Assembly: GCF_020497125.1 (NCBI RefSeq)
Contig: NC_059087.1
Span: forward strand, 12,929,925-12,993,924
Length of the DNA: 64,000 nt
Direction: 5' to 3'
Source: Mauremys mutica
Lineage: Eukaryota > Chordata > Testudines > Geoemydidae
How positions within the stretch are numbered: position 1 is the stretch's first letter; the number at the start of each line of letters is the position of its first letter. A program made the position numbers and the translations under genes. This document shows, one piece after another, positions 55,036 through 64,000 of the stretch. Below the pieces are notes generated by a model. The model saw nothing but the letters and a program-made list of their open reading frames with translations, was not told where the DNA came from and made no database searches.

Positions 55036-57149
55036 CATGAATCTCGTATTATAGGCTGGTAACATCAGCTATTATTAAGCTCACCTGATCTTATAAAACA
55101 CTGTGTTCAGTTGCTTATAACTTTGCAAAACTTGAACTGTTTGGAATGAAATTTTCTATGCCATGTGTCTGCCTCTGGGTGAATTGTTCTAAAAAATTTC
55201 AGCCAAAATTACTCAGCCATTTCTGAAAACAAGGCTAAGGAAAAATTTGTTTTGACCATGTTAAAAAACAAACACACAGCACCTTACAATGCTTTCTTTG
55301 TTCCTGTTAAAATATGCCAAAATTTGGCCAAGTTATAGGCAACAGAACAAAACTGAGATCTTTTGAAGTTTTTCATCGATAAACCTAAGAGACAGAGAGA
55401 GATCCACCCAGAATAGTCAATAGCTCAGTGGTAAGTGCCCTAACCACCAGTTTATAGAGTCAGTCTCTCTCCCACTCTGGTCCAATCGATGTTTAATGAT
55501 TTATACAGAGTTGAGAGGGGAGAAAAAGACACTGACCCTACAGTTAGGTGGTTAGGGCTCACCTGCAATGCACAACTCAGAATCAGAGCAGAGACTTTAA
55601 CATCTGTCTCCCACAGTCCACATGAATGCCCTAAACACCAGGCCATTCTAGAGTGTCTGTCTCTGTCTCTTCCCATCCCAAAAAATTCCATCCTGGACCT
55701 CCTGTTTTTATGAAGCAGCACACACAAGTGACCTAATGCTCTTGCTTTTACCTCTGAATTTTATTAGAATCTGAATACATTGTTCAACAGATGTCATCCA
55801 CCCTCAGCTTTTCATTGAGGCAACAGCTTCTCTTCAGCAAAAAGCTAACTGAATCTTATTGATGTGCAATAATTAGCTGGGAGTTTAACTTGAAGTGGGT
55901 TTGTGTCAATGTTGGAGAATATTTTGTATAATGGAGAAAAACATGCAGCAGAGCACTGTTCTTATTAGAGTGAATAATCCTTTGTATTCACACAGGTGCA
56001 GATGGAACATTGGTCACGACTGCACCTAAGTATTTTCAAAATTTCTCAGAGCAAGTGTAAATTCCTTTTTATTACATTGCAATGTAGCAATGACATTGGG
56101 TGTAATTTCAAAGGTGTGTTGTCTACCTTACAGTGTTCTCTCCCTCATTAACAAGTAATCAGGATAAACTGTAGGAAGCAATTGACGCTGTCCTTAGACA
56201 TTTAACTTTGGGTAAAAATTGTGATTTGCTGGGTACAGTTAAGATTGCTATCTAATGCCTCAGATCTTTACCTTATTAACATAAGCAGATCAAAATGTAA
56301 CACAGAGTTAAACAATTCTTCCTTTTTTGAAAATTCAAGAACTCAGCAGCGATAAAATTATGTTTATTCCATACCATACTCATATTGCAAAGGGTTTTGT
56401 GGTCACTCTGACATAAAAAATAAAGTGGTTGAGAATTGCGTGATCTTCTGCTCTGAAGGAAAGGTAATAAATTAGCCTCAACCATTAACAGCATTAAAAA
56501 AACATACTGTAATCACAGTGGAGTTCAGTATGATTGCATTATAAGCAGTCCTTCTGCTAGTTTAATTTTTATCACCTCTGATTTGCATGGAGTGGGATCT
56601 TTCTCTAACATTGTGTATCCAGCACATTTGTCTGACTTTGAGTCAGACTCAATGTTTCTTTATTTTAAATAATACCCCCCTTCAGATTTTGTGACAGAAA
56701 ATGTGTGTGTTTTTAATTAAAAATGCTTTACTTGTACTTTAAAATAAAACAAATATTAGGCCTGTGTGTGAATCTTACATACAGTGAAACTTCTCTTAAG
56801 CAATCACAGAAGAGACAAAACAAAAATGGTTGCTTAATGGAGGTAGCCTTCAAACAAAGATGGAGCAGGACTGAACTCATTGGTCCAGGTCAGATTTATC
56901 AACTGGTGTAAATAGAACTATGCTGATTTACACCAGCCAAGGATTTGGCCTGATATTAGAGATTCTTTGTGGTAGTCTTAAGGAAGACTAAAATGAGTCA
57001 TCTCTTGTATAGATTTAACTGTGTACTTATCTCATGTACAGTATTTCCTGGTAAGAACATTATAGACATTGCAAAATGAAGTACTCAAAAGCAAGGAATT
57101 TCAAAATTAAGATTGCATGGGCAAGCTTAATTCTGTCCCATTATATAGA
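55036..57149. other. Unassigned background with fold-back repeats
   Basis: No gene is seen. 55100-55340 resembles an old dispersed repeat (AACTTTGCAAAACTTGAAC, TTTCAGCCAAAATTACTC). 55430-55650 may be a decayed SINE. 56880-56955 holds an AACTGGTGTAAATAG / GATTTACACCAGCC fold-back. Confidence 0.35.
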
Positions 57150-57570
57150 TGTAGGGCTCCATGTCTGTCACAGAGGTCACAGAAATCACGGATTCCGTGA
57201 CTTTTTGCAACCTCTGTGATTTCTGAAGGGGCCAGTGTGACTGACCCTAGGGCCACCCAAGCAGCTGGCTCTGGGGCCAGATGCTCAGGTGGCCCCTGAG
57301 AACAGTCACACCAGCCACTGCTCCAGTGGCCCTGGGCAGTGGTCCCCAGCCAGCCAGAGCAGTCATGGTCCGCAGCCCCAGGCAGCTGGTGCCGGTGGTC
57401 CAGGGCACCTCCCCTTCAGCATCACCGCCCCAAGGCCCTTTAAGATTTAATCACAGGTATTTTTAGTGCAAGTCATGGACAGGTCACGGGCTCTGAATTT
57501 TTGTTTATTGCCCGTGACCTGTCCATGACTTGTACTAAAAATACCTGTGACTAAATCGTAGCCTTATATA
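57150..57570. mobile_element. Probable DNA element with long internal hairpin
   Basis: The left side has AGGGCTCCATGTCTGTCAC and the right side, on the minus strand, AAGGCTACGATTTAGTCAC. Both are flanked by ATATA-rich sequence, so the exact ends and duplication are unclear. The right part is a near-perfect hairpin (separate entry). The centre is GC-rich and has no gene. Superfamily unassigned. Confidence 0.55.
57444..57557. repeat. Near-perfect 47-bp hairpin
   Basis: The arms 57444-57490 and 57511-57557 are complementary at 45 of 47 positions around a 20-base loop. Both mismatches are transitions. The stem contains AAGTCATGGACAGGTCACGG. Transcribed from either side it would form long double-stranded RNA. 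Confidence 0.93.
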
Positions 57571-57627
57571 TATGCATATTGATGCAGTCTTTAATTACAT
57601 GATCACATGCTATTTCTTTTTCTACAG

Positions 57628-57713
57628 GACCCCTGCCTCGTCCAGTGCACAGTGTATCCAACCCTTGTCACCTCCCAGAAACAAAGCTTTCCCTATTCAG
57701 AAAGATGGTCAGG
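57628..57713 (+). other. Candidate host exon, unassigned
   Basis: An acceptor-like TATTTCTTTTTCTACAG ends at 57627. The following 86 bases are less AT-rich than the flanks and open in all three frames. GTAACT follows at 57714 after AGG, a moderate donor. One frame reads PLSPPRNKAFPIQKDG and another PVHSVSNPCHLPETK; I recognise neither. It could be an exon of a host gene whose other exons lie outside the window, or chance. Confidence 0.3.
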
Positions 57714-57886
57714 GTAACTATCTTATCTAACAGACTCACAGGTGAAATGAGTGGCATGGTGTGTACGGTAAGGAATTCACACATGAACAGGAGCAACCCA
57801 AAGTCCTTCATATTGTCACCCTTCTGCCCATTGGTAGTAGGCATTTGAGCTTGGTAGGTTGACATCTAGTTTGGAGGAGAAATCAG

Positions 57887-58130
57887 AGGGGCGGCCCTAT
57901 GTATTTTGCCGCCCCAAGCACAGCAGGCAGGCAGCTTAGGTCCACCGATCCTGCACCTTCGGCATCCCCACCGCCGAATTACCGCCAAAGCCGCGGGACC
58001 GGCAGACCTCCCACAGGCAAGCCACCGAAGGCTGCCTGACTGCTGCCCTCACGGCGACGGACAGGCCTCCCCACTGCGACTTGCCGCCCCAGGCACACAC
58101 TTGACACACTGGTACCTGGAGCCACCCCTG
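57887..58130. mobile_element. GC-rich hAT-type MITE, 244 bp
   Basis: The left end reads AGGGGCGGCCCTATG (the first C appears lost or mutated) and the right end, on the minus strand, CAGGGGTGGCTCCAGG. The 8-bp duplication GAAATCAG lies at 57879-57886 and 58131-58138. It shares GCCGCCCCAAGCAC near the left end and CCGCCCCAGGCAC near the right end with the element at 58531-58834. Confidence 0.88.
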
Positions 58131-58138
58131 GAAATCAG

Positions 58139-58522
58139 TGATGTGGAATCTGAGTATATTCTTTGCGTAACTTTATTTTACTCATGTACACCAATCCTTG
58201 AACAGAAGTGCTCACAAACAGCATGCAGGCAATCCCTTCTTTCTTGAATAGCACCTAAACACCAAAGCCTAGTTCCCAGTGAGCAATTCTGCCCCTCAAA
58301 TTGTCTCTAGTTAGAGAGATTAAGGCAAAGAGCAACCTCTCTTGTTGCTTGCCACTGCTGTCCCACAGAAACTACATCACCAAGCCAACAGGACCACAAG
58401 CTCTCTTCAAAAGATAGCACTCTGCCTGCCTGCTTAGAAAAAGAATTTATATGACTACCTATAACAGCATCATCTGGTTGCTCCTGACATACATTATGCA
58501 GTACCTTCTTAGTCTCACTCCG
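58139..58522. other. Unassigned spacer between two related MITEs
   Basis: Nothing recognisable; no gene or repeat end is seen. Confidence 0.4.
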
Positions 58523-58530
58523 CTTCTACT

Positions 58531-58834
58531 CAGGGGTGGCTCTATTTATTTTGCTGCCCCAAGCACGGCAGTCAGGCGGCTTTCGGTGGCGTGCCTGTGG
58601 GAGGTCCGCTGGAAATGCAGATTCGGTGGCGTTTCTGCAGGAGGTCCGCCGGTCCCACGCCTTCGGCGTACCCACTGCCAAATTGCCACCGAAACTGTGG
58701 GACCGGTGGACCTCCCGCAGAAACACCACTGAAGGCTGCCTGACTGCCGCCCTCATGGCAACCGACAGGCCACTTCCCCATGGCTTGCCGCCCCAGGCAC
58801 GCGCTTGGTGCGCTGGTGCCTGGAGCCGCTGCTG
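58531..58834. mobile_element. GC-rich hAT-type MITE, 304 bp
   Basis: The left end is CAGGGGTGGCTCTATTT and the right end on the minus strand is CAGCAGCGGCTCCAGGC. Perfect 8-bp duplications CTTCTACT lie at 58523-58530 and 58835-58842. The interior repeats GGAGGTCCGC-type blocks in both orientations, which makes it fold back and produces overlapping spurious open frames (up to 139 codons). Confidence 0.92.
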
Positions 58835-58842
58835 CTTCTACT

Positions 58843-60962
58843 TGCCTTTAACCTTCTCATTTCAACTTTTCCTTGCCTCAGCTATTTGCAGGCTGAGAAA
58901 CACTGGCATAATGAAAGAAAGCCCTTATTACCAGCTTTATGGGTCTAATGATTAGGTCCCTAATATGGAGATCCCACCTTCCACCCAACCTTACCTCATT
59001 GCTTAAATGTACATGCATCACTGCTGAATGCAAGAAGGTTAGACATGCAGAGCTACATCCTGCTCTCACTTCTCCAGAGTAATCCCAGAATGACTCCATT
59101 TTTTTTCAGTGGAGCTACTCCATATTTACACTGGTATCTGCTAGAACAGTCAAGATTTCATTTTTTCTATTCCTTTAGGACATTATGCATTAGCAATCCT
59201 ATCATTTGTCAGTTGTGAAGGAGCATTAGACTATATTAAGTCACTGTTCTTTATTCATTCCTATCTAGCCTCTAAGCAGATAATGCACACCCTGATTAGT
59301 AAATTCAGACCATTTCACCAGGCAATACTCTCTCTGTTCCTGCCATCTAACTTTAAAAATGCTTACTTTTCCCCCTCCATCCAGTGAAGCAATAACATTA
59401 TAAATATACTTAAAACAATTTGACTAAGACCTAATATTGATACAACTAATCAAATTTCATCAATGAACAATGACAGATGTAGAATTTCATGGAGACTAGG
59501 GTAACAACCAACACTGAGTGAAGTTAATAGAATGATCCCCCACTGGCTTCGATGGGTATTGGATTGTGCTCCATTTTCTTAATGTACCTAAAACCAGCTC
59601 TGAAAAATGGACACTGTACTAAAAGAAAAACACAAGATGGAGAACATGCAGAGGGTGAGGTGGTAGCCAGCCAAAAAAACCATCCCAAATATTTATTAGG
59701 CTTGAGCTGTGCATTAATTGTTAGTCCAAGCTATATGCATTCTGAGCCAAAAAAGTTTATGCTAATTTTGGCAGGGCAGATATAATAGTCATGTACTATG
59801 TTATGGCAGTTTTTTTGTTTGTTTGTTATACATTAATATAGCTATAGCTGTAATTTTGTTTATCAGAAACTTTTTTAAAATTCCTCTCTTACAATTAGTA
59901 AATTGGTCTGCTCAAGTATTTGTGGTTTTTCTGGAAATGAACATTGCCATGATAATATTGAGCTAAACAATAGCATCGACAAAAGGGCTGAATGTGATTC
60001 CTCTCATTTTCTGCTTACTGAATTTCAGTAATAGAATTGGTGACTCTGCAATACATGCTCCTAATATTAAATCTTTATACAGGTGAACCTAGAGATGTCT
60101 TTGCAATGCATGGTAGTGGAAGGCACTTGTGTTCAGCTGTGCAGCCAACTGTAAATTATAATCCTGCTTAGTTTAGTAGATATTTAATTGAACTGCAGTT
60201 GAAATTATCACTGTGATGAGTAAATGAACTACTTACTATAATGACTGGAAGTCACCCAGGATTTTGAGAAAGGGGTAAATAACAGTTTTAAAAGTTGCAT
60301 ATTAAAATGGTTTGCTTTCATGGTTCATCAATATTCAACAGACTATTTTATGGTTGAACAAAAACATTTTAATTATGTAAATTAAGAGTTTATAACTGAC
60401 TGGAAGAGATGGTCTATTGCAAAAAAAAATGGGTTTGCTTTAAAACTTATCCAACTGGAAAGCAGCTGATTTGGTCCCAAATGGGAATCCACTCTCTTAC
60501 ACATGCACAATTACAACACAAGCTGTTACAGCAACTACTGTAGCCTACATGGGGAATATAGGGGATGTTTATTAGGGAGTCATGAGATTTCAAGTCCAAT
60601 TTTGCAAACTCAGAAGTTTAAGCTAATGCAGCTGAGCTTGAGATAAGAATCCAGAAGGAAGAACTCTTGAGATTCACAATTCATTAGGTATTACATACAT
60701 TGAAATCCCACTCCTTCTCCCTGTACAGGCAAGTTTTCAATGTCCAGCTTTCATCTTCTTTACCATATTAGATTTAAAGGATGGGAGACCCACATCTGGA
60801 ACTCAGAATGGCTGGCAGCCTCAAATTCACATTGATCATGTCATGCAGAGTTGTGACAAGCACGAAGTTCCTACTTGAATATGGATTTGTTAAGGTATCT
60901 AACCTTTATTTATGAACTTCAGGGGCGTTCGACTAGAGCTTTGCAGAGTTTGCCTAAGTTCA
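58843..60962. other. Unassigned AT-rich background
   Basis: No gene or element with defined ends is seen. A short TTTGTTTG run lies near 59810-59826. Confidence 0.35.
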
Positions 60963-61400
60963 CAAAGGTTTGTGCATACATTTTCTTTGGTTTGAATCAC
61001 ATGGGGTCTCGAACCGAGTTTCACTTTGAATTTTGCTTTCAAACAACCTCAAAATTCCCCAAAGGAAACTGAGTCAAAACTGCTCAATTCACCTAATTTT
61101 GATGTCATGCCATAAACTTAACAGGTTTGCAGATCTTAGCAAGCCATTCACCATACTTGGACTCATCACAAAGCTTGTGATGAAACCACAATCCAGACAA
61201 GTTTCATACAGGTTCAGGTTTTAGTGGACAACTCTTAGTAGTGCACAACTCTTATATTCATCATCACCCTGCTGTTATGGTCAAGGGACTCAGTTTCCTT
61301 TTGAGGATTTTGGGGTTGTTTGAAACTAAAATTCAAAGCAAAACTCGGTTCATGAGACCTCATGTGGTTCAAACCAAAGAAATTGTAAGCACAAACCTTG
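60963..61400. repeat. Long inverted repeat with about 113-bp arms
   Basis: The arms 60963-61075 and 61287-61400 are reverse complements with scattered mismatches and small gaps. Shared blocks include TTTCTTTGGTTTGAA, AACCGAGTTT, GCTTTGAATTTT and AAGGAAACTGAGTC. The 211-bp centre has no recognised content. It may be a fold-back transposon or two oppositely oriented copies of one repeat. No target duplication was found. Confidence 0.88.
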
Positions 61401-63583
61401 CAAACTGAATGAGTTGGACTTGTACCAGTGACCACAGTGAAATGTTCTATATGCCATTACTAATATATGAGCCATCCAGTCCCCCAGAGAACACTTCCAT
61501 GTGGAAAAGCTGCATGCTCAGTAACAAGAGGAATGCATAGGTTACGGATGCCCTGCAGTACAATGCTACCTGCGGATCAGCTACAGATTAGTTTGTATGA
61601 ATAATACACAGAATCTCATCCATCAAAGAGGCATGTCTGGGAAAAAGTGTCACAGCAACAAAAATGCTAACCGGTTGGGGATAAAATTTAATCCTTTCAA
61701 GCACCAGGTTTTGGAAGCAAAAACATTCCAGCATAGCCATGCAAGGTCAGCTATTCTGATATTTACAGCACCTTAATCTGCCCCTTGCTAGCATTTCAGT
61801 TTCCATCCATCCATCTTCCAAACATACTAATATATTCAAAACTAATTCTGAAGGTGCAGCAAACAGGAAAATAATACAAACTCACATGCAGAGGTCTGTA
61901 AAGTGGTTTTTCACATTCTTTTTCTGGGTGTTTCTGACAATATACCACCAGCAAAAATATAAATTCACCTTCCCAATCCCAGTCAGTCTAGATTTCTGCC
62001 AATGCACATGGGGAAACCTAAAACTGTAAGCTCTTTGGGGCAGAGACTCTCTTTGTTACATGTTTGTTAGTAGGGAATGGATGGGTGGTCCATGAACCAT
62101 ATTTTTCTCCCTATTGCAGCTGGCAAGTGAGGAGGCAGAGATAGAAGAATAGTGAAAACAACTATCTGCTATTGATAGTTTATTTTTAAAATAAACTAAG
62201 TTGAAGGTTACTTAAATGGTGGATGAAGTTTTGGAACCATCTTGAAGATGAAAAGCACTATATTGATTTTAAATATCATCACAAAACAAAAGCCTTACTT
62301 CATTCTAATGACTAAAAATCTCTCACTAATGGCTCCATCATTCCTGCTATGAATTAGAAGGCATCCAGCACACTCTATTTAAAAGTATTTATGGCTTATG
62401 AAGAATTTCAAGGTGGATGTTTTTGAAGAAATATTTTCCAATGAACATTGCATAGGACTTTGGACACAGTAAGTCTCAGATAACAGTGAATGTCATTCTA
62501 ACATCTTTTGCTTCTCTTGAACTTGATTCTTATTTTGGTGTAAGGTTCATGTGTGTTTTATATTATGTGCATGGAGAGACTGTGGGTGTGTAAAGCTATA
62601 AGAGTTTTAATGGACTGGAACGGTTGTGTATTGCAGGTGTCTCTCACCAGTGCACAGAAAACTTTTATATTTCATTATATTACTGCATACTTCGTATATG
62701 CCACATATGGCACTGAAAAACTAACTGGAGGAATGTTTTGGAGAGAATTTTTTTTAATGAGTTATTGGATTATTACTTGTATCCCACTGTGTGCAAAATC
62801 AGGTGCCTTAGTTACTACGAGTCCAACTATACTAGCTTTAGTTTTTCTCTCTGATCCCTTTAAACACCTCTGCAAGTGACCTAAAATAGCTGTAGTCTAC
62901 CTAAAAATGCAACGACTTCAAAGGCTGATACACTGGGGGCTTCCAGGGCTAGAAATATCTGCTCATTACTATGTGACTCATTAGAAAGATGTAATCTCTC
63001 CTTTTCAATAGTGAAATCTCCTGTTTCTAAACCTTCAACAGATCTCAGACGTTTAAAAAATGATATTTTGTATTTTTAGAGAACTCTTGACTCCGGCCTG
63101 AGACTGAAATTTCCCAGAGTTCCACCCAAGTGTAATTTGTGGGGGGAGTGGAAGAAGGGGATTGTGAAATTCTACATTTTGTGGAAGAAGGCAAAAACAT
63201 TCCCTTAGCAGTTAATTTTTGGTTTGTTTTTCAAAGAGCAACTGTGTGAAGATGCTCAAGGGTCTGGAGAGATGGAACAGATCCCCAGGAACTGGATTAG
63301 TGGAAAGCAATATCCTGTGAAATTCGCCACATGGCTATTGACTCTGCCTATAATAGATTAGATATGTATCTTCAGGAAGCCTGAAGTGGAGATTAGTGAT
63401 GGAATGCAGAAGAAAGGAGTGAGTTTTGAGATGTTCTATAGTGGAAAATGAGACACTATTGCTCAAACCACAGGAAGCTGTGGTAATTTTAATAATTGGG
63501 ACTGTATTTTCCAAGGGCAGCTGCCATTTTGGCTGCATTTCCTGTCAGTCTTGAGGGAGAAGAGAGAGGCAGAACCCTTTTCC

Positions 63584-63586
<3 letters not shown>
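61401..63586. other. Unassigned AT-rich background
   Basis: No gene is seen. A 108-codon open frame at 62553-62879 lacks any recognised domain, and its AT-rich composition makes chance likely. Confidence 0.35.
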
Positions 63587-63624
<38 letters not shown>

Positions 63625-63648
63625 CTCTCTCTCTCTATATATATATAT
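63587..63648 (+). repeat. Compound (CA)n(CT)n(TA)n microsatellite
   Basis: About 17 CA units are followed directly by about 8 CT units and about 6 TA units, without spacers. Confidence 0.97.
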
Positions 63649-64000
63649 CAGGAGCAGATGTTCCACTCAGGTAAAGCCTATGTTTATGAATTCACATGGG
63701 GAAATGAAATACACTGTTACTGCTAAGACCTTGTGTACCTAGGGGATTTGCCCCAGTTCTAGCCATCCATACAGTTGCACCAGTGCTCACACTTTATACA
63801 GAAAGGAAAGGCAATTACTGGCACTTGGGAGCTTACTCCTGCTTGAAACCCGGGGCTCAGGACTAAAATGCACAGGAATAAAGTGTCTACATTACCCTAC
63901 ATTAGGGATTTACACCCTTACCGCTAGACCAGTGTTGGCCACTGATAGCTGCCACTGAAGCAAATGCCCAGCATAGACGGGATATTCTAATGCTGAGATA
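63649..64000. other. Possible MITE fragment cut by the window edge
   Basis: GACCTTGTGTACCTAGGGG at about 63727 and the following ATTTGCCCCAGTTCTAGCC resemble the start of short GTCTACACT-type elements. The other end, if present, lies beyond the window. No gene is seen. Confidence 0.3.

Noticed and set aside
62553..62879. 108-codon plus-strand open frame with hydrophobic stretches
   Set aside because: AT-rich DNA easily encodes hydrophobic runs; there is no matching family.
1..64000. tRNA, rRNA, CRISPR, operon or bacterial defence system
   Set aside because: No such signals are present. Tandem repeats here are microsatellites and minisatellites, and the sequence has vertebrate repeat content throughout.

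Overview
The window looks like a gene-poor, repeat-rich stretch of a non-avian sauropsid genome, most likely a turtle. That reading rests on the repeats: several CR1 LINE tails in the chicken-repeat-1 style, a large PIF/Harbinger DNA transposon with related short MITEs, many short hAT-type elements with 8-bp target duplications, degraded MIR core-SINEs, and AT-rich single-copy sequence without long host reading frames. The species call is inference from repeat content. No prokaryotic features, rRNA, tRNA or CRISPR array are visible. I found no host gene I can name; the only possible host exon is a short unassigned one at 57628-57713.

Layout. 1-8870 is AT-rich background holding a 295-bp Harbinger-type MITE (1002-1296) and a broken LINE reverse-transcriptase tail (5845-6250, minus). 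8874-13655 is a nearly complete 4.78-kb PIF/Harbinger transposon flanked by TAA. Its DDE transposase reads right (9252 to about 10534) and has one frameshift near the C-terminus. Its Myb/SANT-like partner gene reads left in two exons (13265-12689, 11825-11356) with an intact reading frame across consensus splice sites. 13.7-19 kb has an old CR1 tail and a MIR. 19163-19783 is a hAT-type element with a second hAT-type element inside it, both with perfect 8-bp duplications. 21-23.4 kb has a possible LTR, a CR1 3' end and a second 295-bp MITE. 27429-27550 and 32674-32863 are small DNA elements. 33634-35098 is a 1.47-kb non-autonomous hAT-like element made largely of a CpG-rich 55-56-bp minisatellite and a G-rich tract.

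38.0-40.17 kb is a dead CR1 LINE interrupted by two copies of a short retroelement tail. Each copy carries a hammerhead-ribozyme-like core, and both are flanked by about 13-bp duplications. 42.8-43.2 kb is another CR1 tail, and 46.56-47.2 kb is an ancient RTE-like endonuclease relic. 52316-53524 and 53829-about 55035 are two related solo LTRs of about 1.2 kb in the same orientation. 57.15-58.84 kb has an element with a long near-perfect hairpin, the candidate exon and two more GC-rich hAT-type MITEs. 60963-61400 is a 0.44-kb inverted repeat, and the window ends in a CA/CT/TA compound microsatellite.

How it works together. The only proteins with a supported function are the two Harbinger proteins. 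In this superfamily the transposase cuts and joins the ends, and the Myb-like protein is known to help transposase reach the nucleus and bind subterminal DNA. The two 295-bp MITEs share terminal sequence with this element and are plausible passengers of the same machinery. Everything else is dead or non-autonomous repeat, short fold-back repeats and unassigned background.
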